Positions 39,545 to 57,387 of a stretch of 64,000 nucleotides of DNA are shown piece by piece (position 1 is the stretch's first letter; each line of letters opens with the position of its first letter). The position numbers were made by a program, and so were the translations under genes. This DNA comes from Mangifera indica. Its lineage: Eukaryota > Streptophyta > Magnoliopsida > Sapindales > Anacardiaceae. Location: NCBI RefSeq assembly GCF_011075055.1, contig NC_058147.1, forward strand, positions 13,020,001 through 13,084,000. Direction: 5' to 3'. Below the pieces are notes generated by a model. The model was not told the DNA's origin. It saw only the letters and a program-made list of their open reading frames with translations, and ran no database searches.

Positions 39545-39765
39545 ATTTTAAACTCAGTTTACTCTCTTACCAACCAAACACTCGTAAGATACAAAATAGT
39601 GGAAGATGAAGCAAGGACTTCTCTGAAACACCATTCTTCACTAAACCAAGCAAAAGTTTAGTTACTCAGAACACCGTGCAAATTCAAATCTATCGGAAAC
39701 TAAGTGAAATCTAAAGAGGGTGTAAAATGCAAAACATTAAAGTTAGAATATGTACTGATGATATA
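39545..39765 (-). pseudogene. OPR intron-1 fragment (no exon)
   Basis: Shares ordered words with the 5' part of OPR intron 1: ctcagttt...accaaccaaacactc (compare 42755-42790 in OPR-A), aaaacac.attcttca..a.accaa, and gggtg(t/c)aaaatg(c/t)aa...aaagtta(g/t)aat next to the site where exon 1 should be (compare 59348-59379 in OPR-C). Exon 1 itself is absent. A scrap of a further OPR copy beside the OPR-A 3' flank. Confidence 0.5.
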
Positions 39766-39928
39766 AATTGAAACTGCGCATTGTGGACGTGGTTAGAAGA
39801 TCTCCACACTTTTTTTTAGCTGGTTGAGTTGGTGTCTAGTTTAGAAAATACAAGTTTTTGCTTTTGTTTAAGTTGTGACAATGAGATGAACGTGTGTGTT
39901 ACCGAGTAAAAGGAGAAAAAAGAAAGTG

Positions 39929-40123
39929 ATGCTTTTTGCAAGTGTCTTACGACATTCTGAATACCTAGCTCGGTTTACCCATTTTCAGCTACATAAATCA
40001 TCTCCAGTCAGGGCCGAAAGGGTAATGCGAGATCCCGTTACTAGGAAATTCAATATGCCAGTGCCTGAAAATTTTAATTGGATTGAAGATAGAATCGAAA
40101 ATTTTGAATTGAATTCTATATAA
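39929..40123 (+). CDS. Unidentified small conserved frame, tail-to-tail with OPR-A
   Basis: I do not recognise this frame. It encodes 64 residues from ATG 39929 (in-frame codons extend up to 39896), including PVRAERVMRDPVTRKFNMPV and ENFNWIEDRIENFE, and it ends 167 bases before the OPR-A stop codon on the opposite strand. In the right arm the matching stretch (56869 to 56675) has no insertions or deletions and the same terminal stop, but codon 8 (CGA) is TGA. Of about 15 base differences between the copies, about nine change the residue, so purifying selection is not evident. It could be the last exon of a once-neighbouring gene. Whether it is translated is unknown. Confidence 0.3.
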   Translation: MLFASVLRHSEYLARFTHFQLHKSSPVRAERVMRDPVTRKFNMPVPENFNWIEDRIENFELNSI

Positions 40124-40290
40124 CTCTATGATATCAAAGCAGAATTATTACTATTATATATTACCAGAAGAGGGTAGTTTTCTGCAGAGACAGACCATAG
40201 AGTGGGAAAAAATCATTCCAGTAAAAGAAAATACAACAGAAATAAAATAGAAACCACACAAATTGTAAAAACAAGTTTTAACTTGAAGGT

Positions 40291-43975
<3,685 letters not shown>

Positions 43976-44048
43976 GTTTGAGCTTCGCTTTTCACAAAAA
44001 CAAGTTCGGAATTGTTGAATTTGCGGAAAGAAGTGATGCGGAGGAGAG

Positions 44049-44056
44049 TATTTATA
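44049..44056 (-). promoter_or_regulatory. OPR-A TATA box
   Basis: TATAAATA on the minus strand, about 74 bases before the ATG. It is present at the same spacing in OPR-B and at 70 bases in OPR-C. Confidence 0.7.
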
Positions 44057-45027
44057 GAGTGATGGGACACGAAGAAAAGCCATCAAATAAGAAGAGAAAT
44101 TTGCTTCGGAAACTGGTGGGCTTTGCAGAATTAAGATGACATAATGAATTACGCACTTCTTCAGTACGGCGAAATTATTTCAAAAAATAAAATGCCTACA
44201 ATCTTATTCAAATTTATATGAATAATGATGGTATATAAATAGATTAATCAGTTTACATTATTTTTATAATTACTGTACAATTTAAGCTGATAATATGGTA
44301 CGCTATAAAAAATGGGGTTAAAGATTTTTTTTTTATAAAATTTATTTTGAGTCAATTTTATATAAAAAGTATTAGAATTTATGTAACTTGACATAATCTG
44401 AATCAAATTGAATATTTTAGAGAAGTCAATAATAATTAAAATTTTTACTGATTGTATATGATTTCAGAATATGATTCGGTTAGTCAAATTATTAATGTAG
44501 ATGTTTTATTATTAATTTTTAGACTATTTGTAACTAAGTTAAAATGTTATATTGTGTGTTTTATTAATAATGATTGAAAAATTTTGATAAAAAATTAAAA
44601 TAATGAAAATATTTTAAAAAGTAAAAATAATAAATAATTTTGGATCAAATTGAATCAATTCAAATATTTAAAAAATGGATTAAGATTTAAAAATTTAGAT
44701 ACACTTTTAATTCAAATTGAAATTAAAATTAAAACTCCTTAACAGAAAATCTAAATTAATATTATATAAATATAATTTGATGTCACAAATTGCCATGCTT
44801 ATGGTATATACAAAAGAGACTATTATAATTTATTAATTTTTTGGTTGCTGTGTAACAATTGGTAAATCCAAAATGACACACGAAAGTAAAGTGTGGTGAT
44901 AAATATAAAATTTATGTAATAAAGAGTTGTTTTCATAAATAATAATGTGGGGTCGGAATCATGAATCAGGCTAGAAATCGGGGAAAGTTAAAGTACAGGG
45001 GCTACGCAGGAAATTTTGTGCAGTGTC

Positions 45028-45035
45028 TGACGTCA
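45028..45035. promoter_or_regulatory. TGACGTCA palindrome upstream of OPR-A
   Basis: A perfect TGACGTCA, the binding core of TGA-class bZIP factors, about 1.05 kb upstream of the OPR-A start. It is retained at 52917-52924 in the other arm within a well-conserved block (gtgtctgacgtcagct). Confidence 0.4.
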
Positions 45036-45654
45036 GCTGTTACGATTTATGTTTCCAGCAGAAAACGAAGAAGATGGAGCTTTATGAAAATTCAACTCCA
45101 ATATTCAAACTATCATTAATCCTGGAAACGTTATTGAATTTTCAATTTTCTGGAATGTTCTCGATGCAATTCGTGGGTTGTATATAAATTGAAATAGGCA
45201 AGGGGTTGACAACGGAAATTAAAATGTCATATCCGATCAAATAGAAATATTCGTGCGTTAACATTTTCACTATAATTAATTTTAAAAAATCATGATTTTA
45301 CTTATTAGCAACATTAAATATATAAATAGTAAACACAATTTTATATATAAATAATTTTATATTATTATTATATTTTTAATTAATTTAAAATTATTTAATT
45401 ATATAATAATAAATCATTATTTATATACAAAATTATATTTGTTAATTTATGTATATCATTTTTATTGTTTACTTATTTGTCTCTAATTAAAAGTTATAAA
45501 GGTAAAAATAATTAAAAGGACTTAACATGTTTTTTAATTAATTAGTTACTATTATAACTTTTAGATTTTGTGTTTTCAACTATTGTGGTTGGGTCCATTG
45601 TGAATTTTAGTTTTATGTATATGTCGGCTCCAACAATGTTCAACCGTTAATACT

Positions 45655-45905
45655 TTGCCTAGGATCTTTGCGAGCTGTCCAACTGGTCACATGTTTGAGC
45701 CTGGTCATTATGTGTTGATGGACAGATTTGGCACGTTTGTGTTCAAAAGGGTTTTGTTTGCTTCTGGGCTTGTGGGCACCCCCATTTCAAATGGGTTGAC
45801 AAAGTTGAGGAAGAAGATGGATTCCACTTTTTAATCTCCAAACAAGCCTCCATCCACTGTTTTGATTGCTCTTACATAGGCAACTCACGTGGGTTTGAGC
45901 AAGGG
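45655..45905 (+). pseudogene. RETICULATA-related (DUF3411) exon fragment
   Basis: RETICULATA-related proteins are chloroplast membrane proteins needed for mesophyll and leaf development. The frame reads IFASCPTGHMFEPGHYVL, then GTFVFKRVLFASGLVGTPIS and NGLTKLRKKMDSTF, then after a stop NKPPSTVLIALT and THVGLSKG. This matches the conserved CPTSHMFE...LVGT..SNGL..LRKKMD region of the family. Stops near 45832 and 45877, loss of a few residues, and no flanking exons mark it as a captured or decayed fragment. It lies just beyond the left arm of the OPR inverted duplication. Confidence 0.7.
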
Positions 45906-46289
45906 TGTAATTGTAATTTTTTGAAAGATAAAGAGGTGGTCGTAATGAGTAAAAACATAAACCCCTAGTAGGAGGGAAAGATAAGTTTTCATAACTCAAT
46001 TGAGAGAAATTATATATTCTTAAATGTAAGTTAGGAAAAATTAGATAAATTTTTTTTGTTAAATAACATTTATACCTTTATAATTATTATATTTTTTTAA
46101 CAGTAATAATTATTGGGTAGGTATTTAGATTTTTCAAAATTAACAAATATAACATTGTTGATAAACTAAAACTTGGGTCCGAATAAATCTTTTATGATAA
46201 AGATTATAGTCAACAAACATACACTTTTTGTGTGAAAAGCGAACTTATGCCAATGATAGGGTTCAAGATAAAGAAAGATAACACACCCA

Positions 46290-46800
<511 letters not shown>

Positions 46801-47089
46801 TATTACATAGTGTCGTAAAATTTAAGACAAGCATGCCAATATTCTATAATCTGTAATTCTATAAAATTTCTATGGCGTCCCAGATTCTATTTTGTCCGCG
46901 TGGATGGTTCGCAAAGGTTACAACAATTAATCATTTCTCCACAACACGATTTTTATAGGTGCACTGCCATTTCAGTTGTATATTGGGAGACACTATAATT
47001 ATTGTACTTGTTATGATTCTATATATTTTTGAGAATAGAAACAGAGGAGAAAATGTGTTCCTGTTTTTGTTGAGTGTAGTTTTGGATAT

Positions 47090-47107
47090 ATATATATATA
47101 TATATAT
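47090..47107. repeat. (TA)n microsatellite
   Basis: A run of TA units just upstream of the copia protease remnant. Confidence 0.7.
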
Positions 47108-47181
47108 AAAATAGTCCAACTACCATATAACCATCCTTTAGAAGTTTTAATAAAGCTACACTGTTCAAGAATGAAGTCATT

Positions 47182-50060
47182 TTGAAGATGGCCAATGGAG
47201 CAATAGTTACAACTAAAGCCATAGGGGATTGTTCTCTAAAGCTTCCATCAAAACATCTTTTGAGATTATACAAAGTTTTGCATTTTACTAAAGCTATTAG
47301 AAATATAATTTCTATATCTGTCTTAAGTAAAATAGTTACAATGTGCAGTTCAATGGTAATGAATGTTTGAATTATTTTTGAAACTTTCTAGTTAGCAAAG
47401 CAATAAATACAAATTGTTTATATGTTTTGGAACTAAATTATCTAAATATTATAAATTCTCTCACAAATAAAAAGATCTCAAGAAGAAATTAAAACAAGTT
47501 CTAAACCCTATCCAACTAGAAATTAACACATAAGAGACAACTAGATAATGAGACTTAAAACAAGTGGAATTTTGAATTCATTAAGTTCTAAACCCTATCC
47601 AACTTGTCAATCCTATTTTCAAGAAAATTTGACCAAATCACCCTTTAAAAATAAAGGGGAAAGATCTAAAGAACTATTGAAACTAATACATTTTGATGTA
47701 TGCGAGGCCATTTGATGAAATAGTGAGAGGTGGTTTTCAATATTTCATCACCTTTGCTAACAATTATTCAAGGTATAAGTATGTATATTTAATGAAAAAC
47801 AAAGTTAAATCATTTGAAAAGTTCAAGTAATTCAAGAATGAGGTAAAAAAACAATCTTGAAAGAATATTAAGGCCTTACGATCAGATCATGTCATAAAAG
47901 TGAATATTTAAGTATAGAATTTCGAGACTATCTAAAGGAAAATGGAATCATATCCCAGATGACTCCTCTGTACACACTATATCTTAATAATGTATCAGAA
48001 AATAGGAATTGTACCTGATTAGATATGGTACGGTCCATGGTAAATTTTATGGACCTACCAACATCATTATGGTGATATGTATTACTTATTGTTACACATA
48101 TTCTGAATATATCACCATTCAAATCAGTTCAAAAAACACCATATGAGATGTGGTATACTAAGTCTCCCAGTGCCAATTATCTTAAAATTTGGAGATGTCC
48201 AGCTTATGTTAAATTAATTAAAACTGATAAGTTGGATGTCAAGTCTAAAAAGGCTCAATTCATAGGATATCTTAAAGATTGTTAAGAATATTACTTTTTA
48301 CTTCCCAACTAATCAAACAATTTCGATCAATAGAAATATACATTTCTTGGAGAAGGAGTTCTTGTAAAAAAGAGGTGTAAGAAGAACAATAAAGTTTAAA
48401 GAAAATTTCAAAAAGCTTTAGATCGAACAGGCTAAGCTAGCAGAGTCCTCTTAGTAAACCTTTACATTTAATGTACCAATTCTAATTTGAAGATCTTCTA
48501 GCATATCTAAACCTTTAGATAGATATGAATTTCTTCATGAGCAAGATTTTGAATCTTACTAAGTAGGAGAAATAAATCATAATGATAATCCTAAAACCTA
48601 TGAGGAAGTAATATTGGATATTGATTCAAGTCGATGGTTAAAAGTAATAAATTCTGAAATAGAATCCATACATGTTAATCAAATCTAGACCCTTGTTGAT
48701 CCATTGAAAAGAATTGTTCTTATTGGTTGAGAGAAAGATTGGCAAGGATACACAAGTTGAGAACTATAAGGCATAACTTTCAGCAAAATGTTATACTTAG
48801 AAGCAAAGGTTAGATTATCAGGAAACTTTCTGAATAATGCTAGCTATCATAACATACCATGATTATGAAATTTGGCAAATGAATGTCAAGACAATGTTCC
48901 TCAATGGATTCATTGAGGAAAACATATATATGGAACAACTTGTAGATTTTGTATCTGCATTTGAAAGACATAAGACATATAGGTTGCATCAATCCATTTA
49001 TGGATTGAAGCAAGCTTTCATAAGTTGGAGCATATGATTTGATAAAACAATCAAGTCGTATGGTTTCAAAAAGAATCTAAATGAATCCTATGTTTGCAAA
49101 TGGGTTAAGCATCATCTCATATTGTATGTAAATGACATATTACTGATGGGAAATGACATCGACATAATGAATGAAGACAAGATCTACTTATCTAGAACCT
49201 CTTCAATGAAAGATTTGGGAGATGCTACATACGTCCTTGGAATTCATATCTATAAAAATAGAACAAAAAGGATAATTGGATTATCACAAAAATTGTACAT
49301 AGAAAAGTTGTTGAAAAGGTTCAATATGAAAAACTCAAAAAGAGGACTTTTGCCCTTCAATCACGATCTTCATTTTTCTAAACATATTGGTCCAAAAACT
49401 GATGAAGAGTGACAATAGATGTGTAATATGCCTTATGCTTCAGCTATAGGTGGACTCATGTATGCAACGTTATATACAAGGCTTGATATAATATTTGTTG
49501 TAAGAGTTATAAGCAGATATTAGACCAATCTAGAAGAGAAACATTGGTCAACTATGAAATCAATCCTTAAGTACTTAAGAAGGACTAAGGATCTTGTTCT
49601 GAGCTATGGGTGTTCAAAGTTAAATATTTAAAGATACTCAGACTCTGATTTCTAGTCAAACGTTGATAATAGAAAGTTTACGTTAGGGTTCATTTTTATT
49701 TGTAATAGGGGTATAGTTAGTTGGAAGATTTTCAAACAATCAACCATAACTGACTCTACTAAAGAAGCTGAATATATTGTTGCTTTAGAAATTGCAAAAG
49801 AGGTTGTATGGATGCATAAGTTCATATCTGAGCTTGTTATGGTTCCAAACATGACGTATATGATAACCATGTTCTGTGACAATACTGATGTCATTACACA
49901 AGCAAAGGAATCAAGGGCATAATAGAAGTCCAAACATATTCAATGAAAATATCATATTTTAAGAGAATTTGTTGAAATTAAAGAGATTATAGTTCAGAAA
50001 ACACCATTAGCAGATAACGTTGTTGACTCACTAAATAAGGCAATGACACTAAAAAGTTGG
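47182..50060 (+). pseudogene. Ty1/copia pol remnant of the element ending at the 50.1-kb LTR
   Basis: Order protease-integrase-RT-RNase H. Protease/pre-integrase: LPSKHLLRLYKVLHF..AIRNIISIS (47182-47330). Integrase zinc/core: NLTKSPFKNKG and LLKLIHFDVC (about 47620-47705), EFRDYLKENGI (about 47920). RT: WQMNVKTMFLNGFIEENIYM (about 48873-48930), YRLHQSIYGLKQA (about 48977-49015), and the catalytic box changed to YVNDILLMG (49122-49150). RNase H: TDSTKEAEYIVALEIAKEVV (about 49750-49808), FCDNTDVI (about 49873), PLADNVVDSLNKAM (about 50007-50045). Many stops break it, and the YVDD Asp to Asn change would inactivate RT. The 5' end, including gag, is not recognised. Confidence 0.85.
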
Positions 50061-50125
50061 ACCATCATCTTGAGAAGATGGGTATGTGATACAACAATGA
50101 ATAACTCTAGTGTAAGTGGGAGTTT

Positions 50126-51540
50126 TGTTACTATATGCTCTAAAAGCCATTCGTGTTGTTAGTTTCAAGGCATTTCATTTTGTATATAATCTTCTAAATT
50201 ATCTATTAATAAAAAAGTAGTTCTTTTTTTCATATGCATAAACTGTTTCCTTTACTTGCAATAATATAAAGTATGTATATGAGTTGTTTGGATGAGTCAC
50301 TTAATACAAACTGAATCATCAAATTGTTTCTTACAAACATGATATAACTTGGATAATTATATCACATAGTAGACATTCTAAATATTCTCATTGAATGCCA
50401 TGAGATGACATTAGTGTGGGTAATGATGATGGTCATGTCATTAAGGTATTAGTATGGATCAACAATTAGAGAACCGTTTTTTGAACATGACCAATAGCGA
50501 TAAGTCATATAGTCATTAAATCGTAGTCAATGACTTATCATATGATCATACTAATATATGAAGTAATCTTTTGACTTAGGACATCATGGTTGGACCTGAA
50601 TTAGATATGCGTGGTTCATATGGTGTATAAACACACAGCTAACCATATTCTATATGAGAAACCATATTGATTATGTGTTATTTGTATATAGAGATGAATG
50701 ATAATCAACATGGGATATGTTGACTCAAAAAGTATTTGATTCTAAATATCCACTTATTCGACCTAAATCTGAGTTTCAAAGCAAAAATCGATAAACATTG
50801 GAAATCAAAATCTCTTATCGAAGTATAATGTACATCATATGACGAATGTTCATAATGATGTGTTTCAAATATTTAAATTGACGATTTGTGAATAATCAAA
50901 ATTAGGGCTTTGATGATCCATTAGTCCGAAATCGATCTGAATTGGCTAATGAAAGGATATTACTTACACAAATATACGATTGGTGATATTAAGTTCGATG
51001 GAGTATTTCTCTATCATGGTTTATGAGCTATGTCACATCACTAGATGTTTATCATAGTCATTAAGTTTTTGGATACAATTCCAAATCATCTGAAAAGAGA
51101 CTCACGATTATGCCATGGTGAACCTAAAGGGTCACACCAATCAACCAAGCTTACAAAAGGGAGAATTAATTATCTACGATTGGCTAGTACCTTTCGAAGG
51201 ATAATAAGAATCATATAAAATGTTATATGGGTACAAAGATGACATCTTAAAAGTTAAAGTGTTATTGAGATGGAATTAATGTGGCTAAAATATATTAGAT
51301 ATATGTATGTATGACAAATCTTTAAATCAACATTTTGGTGGGCTAAAAGTAGAATTTTAAAAAACTACAACTAACCACCATTATAAGAAAAACTCTCTAA
51401 TATATTTGGCCATTTTTAAAAGAAAAACTCTCTCACTAAAGTTGCAAACTCTCTCTCTTCACTCTACCATATTTGGCCAAGGCTTGGTGGTGGACTTTCT
51501 GTAGAAGTCTTATAAGTGGGAGACTTATTCCATCATTCTA
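50126..51540 (+). mobile_element. Copia 3' LTR
   Basis: The purine tract gtaagtgggag (50112-50122) precedes TGTTACTATATGCTCTAAAAGCC, matching the TGTTAGAATATGCCCTAAAAACC start of the solo LTR at 11037. Further ordered matches: agagaaccg, cttttgacttaggacatcat, gggtcacacc, ggctagtacctttcgaaggata. The right end is not sharply defined. Confidence 0.7.
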
Positions 51541-51575
51541 TATCCATATAAGAGACAAAAGAGTTGGTAAAATGC

Positions 51576-52240
51576 TTATCCTTTCTTTTTTTTGCAAATG
51601 TCTGCTTTAATTTTTTCTCTCTTGACATGCATATTTGTTTTGCATCTATTCTTTTCATCCAATCTTTCAAATACATTTGTGAGAATCAATTTCTTATCGG
51701 ATGTAGAGTTAAGTTCAATCATTCCTTTTCCATGCACCTTTGTAATATTATGATTCCCCATTTGTACATTTTCATCTCTTGTTGTAATTTCATAATTCTT
51801 AAATTGATTTCTATCATTGCATACATAAATTGTTGCACCAAAGTTATACCACCAATCATCAGACTTTGATGGTGTGGCCATGTGTAATTCAGTAACCATG
51901 GCCACAATTTCATATGGTTCTTTTTCAACCATATTGGCTTTGTTATTAATAGTATTTTATTCGGTTTTAGGCCTTTTTTTGAACTTGCAACTTTCTTAAA
52001 ATGCCTTGGTTTACATAGAAATAATAATTTTTCTTTTTGTTGTTGGAAAAGTTATTGGTAGAGTCCAACACATAGTAGACACTTAATTCAATGAGAAGAA
52101 AGATAAATTAATCTTTCCAACAAGTGAAGTATGTGCCATTAAAACGCTCTAACTTGTTGACTTCTAGATTAAGGAATTTGTTGCAAGCAAACTATGATTT
52201 TATTGAGACCATCAAAGCAAAATATCACCTTAAAATTGTT
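51576..52240 (-). pseudogene. Copia gag/protease remnant, opposite orientation
   Basis: Reading leftward from 52240: a gag start resembling RFNGTYFTCWKD (about 52100-52150), then WYNFGATIYVCNDRNQF (about 51790-51850) where functional copia proteases read D-S-G-A-T at the active site, then VQMGNHNITKVHGKGMIEL and LTNVF. The catalytic D-S-G is N-F-G here. It lies head-on to the neighbouring LTR and is a separate insertion from the plus-strand copia element. Confidence 0.7.
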
Positions 52241-52916
52241 AGAGAAATGTACTTGAACAAAGAAATGTTGAAAGGCTTTGAGGTGTGTAGATCACTTCCT
52301 TTAAGGTGATATTTGCTCCTACTAGTTATATGATGTTACAAGGATATGACAAATCACTTCCAAGATAATTTTTAATTAAAGACAAATAAGTAAACAATAA
52401 AACGACATATAGTTATAATAAGTATAATTTTGTATATAAATAATAATTTATTATAATATAATTAGATGATTTGAAATTAGAGATAAAATAATATTAAAAA
52501 ATATGATAATATAAAATTATTTATGTATAAAGTTATGTTTATTATTTATCTAAGAATATAATAATATAAAATTATTTATATTTAAAATTATATTAATTAC
52601 TTATACAGTTAGTGTTGCTCATAAGTAAACTCATATGACTTTATTTTATATACACATTCATTCTTTTAATAAACCATGATTTTTCTTAAAATTAATTATA
52701 GTAAAATTGTTAATGCATGAATATTTCTCTTTCATTGGATATGACATGTTCTCAACCTCCTACCTATTTCAATTTATGCACAACCCACGAATTGCATTGA
52801 CCATATTATAGCTTTTCTAGGATTGTCCATTGCGTTGAGCAGTTTGAATATTTGAGTTGAATTTTCATTTAGCTCCATCTTGTCCCTTCTCGTCTGAGAA
52901 CATAAAACGTAATAGC

Positions 52917-52924
52917 TGACGTCA
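52917..52924. promoter_or_regulatory. TGACGTCA palindrome upstream of OPR-B
   Basis: The same TGA/bZIP-type palindrome as at 45028, here about 0.81 kb upstream of the OPR-B start. Confidence 0.4.
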
Positions 52925-53651
52925 GACACTGCACGAAATTTCCAGCATAGCCTCTGTACTTTCGATTTCTTGGCTGATTCATGATTCAAAGCTTATCTCA
53001 TTGTATATAGCAACTGCAAAATTAATAAATTATGAAAATCTCTTTAGTATATATACTATGCGTGATAGCTGGTGTCATCAAGACATATTCATATTACATT
53101 AATACAAATTTTTTATTAACAATCATTAACTCTAATCTAATTTAAATTAAATGTATGTCAAAATTTTTAAACTTTAATCTAATCTTTAAATATTTGAGTT
53201 AATCTAACCTATCTCTATCCAACTAAAAATGTATCCAAATTTTTGAATTTTCATTTAACCTTTAAATATTTACAAGAATAAGTATTTGAATAATATAAAA
53301 AATGTATATAATAAGAATAAGATTGAAAAGATTTATATAGATGTAATGAAAGATAGTTTTGATATTTTAAAAAATATTTAAAATATTTTTAGTTAAGAAT
53401 AAAAAAATACATATTTTTACTTAATAAAAAGATAAAATAGGTATTTAATTTAATTTTCTTTTATTTGTTGATATCAAATATATTATAATTTGGAACTAAA
53501 AGCTTCTCTTTTAATTACCATAATGAAATAAGTTCGCCGCAGTGGGAAAGTAGTTGACACCCACGTAATTCATTATGTCATCTTAATTCTTGCAAAACCC
53601 ACGACTTTCCGAAGCAAATTTCTCTTCATATTTGATGGCCTCCCATCACTC

Positions 53652-53659
53652 TATAAATA
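53652..53659 (+). promoter_or_regulatory. OPR-B TATA box
   Basis: TATAAATA, 73 bases before the ATG, inside a stretch aligned with the OPR-A promoter. Confidence 0.7.
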
Positions 53660-53732
53660 CTCTCCTTCACATTACTCCTTTCCGCAATTTCAACAATTCC
53701 GAACTTGTTTTTGTAAAACGGGAAGCTCAAAC

Positions 53733-56505
<2,773 letters not shown>

Positions 56506-56674
56506 ACCTTCAAGTTAAAACTTGTTTTTACAATTAGTGTGGTTTCTATTTTATTTCCGTTGTATTTTCTTTTACTGGAATGTGATTTTTTCCCACTCTA
56601 TCATCTGTCTGTGTAGAAAACTACCCTGTTCGGGTAATAGATAATAGTAATAATTCTGCTTTGATATCATACAA

Positions 56675-56869
56675 TTATATAGAGTTCAATTCAAAATTTT
56701 CGATTCTATCTTCAATCCAATTAAAATTGTCAGGTACTGGCATATCGAATTTCCTGGTAATGGGATCTCGCATTACCCTTTTGGCCCTGACTGGAGGTGA
56801 TTTAGGTAGCTGAAAACGAGTAAACTGAGCCAGGTACTCAGAATGTCATAAGACATTTGCAAAAAGCAT
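56675..56869 (-). pseudogene. Broken copy of the unidentified small frame
   Basis: Inverted counterpart of 39929-40123. Equal length, same end (ENFELNSI), key stretch RAKRVMRDPITRKFDMPVP, but codon 8 is TGA instead of CGA. It ends 169 bases beyond the OPR-B stop codon, on the opposite strand. Confidence 0.4.
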
Positions 56870-57018
56870 CACTCTTTTTTCTTCTTTTACTCTGTAACAC
56901 TCACTTTCATCTCATTGTCACAGCTTAAACAAAAGCAAAAACCTGTATTTTCTAAACCAGCCACCAACCCAACCAGCTAAAAAGCTTTAGGTTGGCATGA
57001 AACCCTCTAACCAAAGCT

Positions 57019-57384
57019 TTAGTAAATGTAGTCCATCTCCAAAAAAAGCAATGCAACTTGGATAGGGACATTCATACCACCACGGAATAGCCCCTGTACT
57101 CTTACTTGTACAGCTCTTAATTGTACATAGTGATACTTGTTGTTTGCCCGTTTCACAAGTTCACGCAGTTTTAATAACCATTCATCATTTGATAAAATGA
57201 TTTCCCCTTCATTTGATTGGGTTAAGGCTACTCTAATAGGTTTTTCATGTACATCTTCTAAACCTCGAGCCTGAAATATCCATCGTGAAGTTTTTCCAAA
57301 TACTTCTCTAGGTGAGAGTTTTGGGATCACCCATCCATTTAGGCTTACCGATGTATCCTCATAATTAGTAGACAAGCTAATCAC
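57019..57384 (-). pseudogene. Caulimovirid movement protein (30K family) fragment
   Basis: The 30K-superfamily movement proteins help plant viruses pass through plasmodesmata. The piece shows a GWVIPKLSP start region and the family core YVQLRAVQVRVQGLFRGG followed by a PI.VALL stretch. It is in the same frame as the coat-protein tail, separated by a TAG at 57388-57390 and lacking its own ATG (the first in-frame candidate is a GTG). It ends early: the C-terminal half of a 30K domain is missing, where the sequence runs into the OPR-B flank. Family assignment is from the core motif. Confidence 0.6.
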
Positions 57385-57387
57385 TGA

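Noticed and set aside
52124..52309. Plus-strand 61-codon frame as a gene
   Set aside because: Its opposite strand matches the start of copia gag; the plus frame has no motif.
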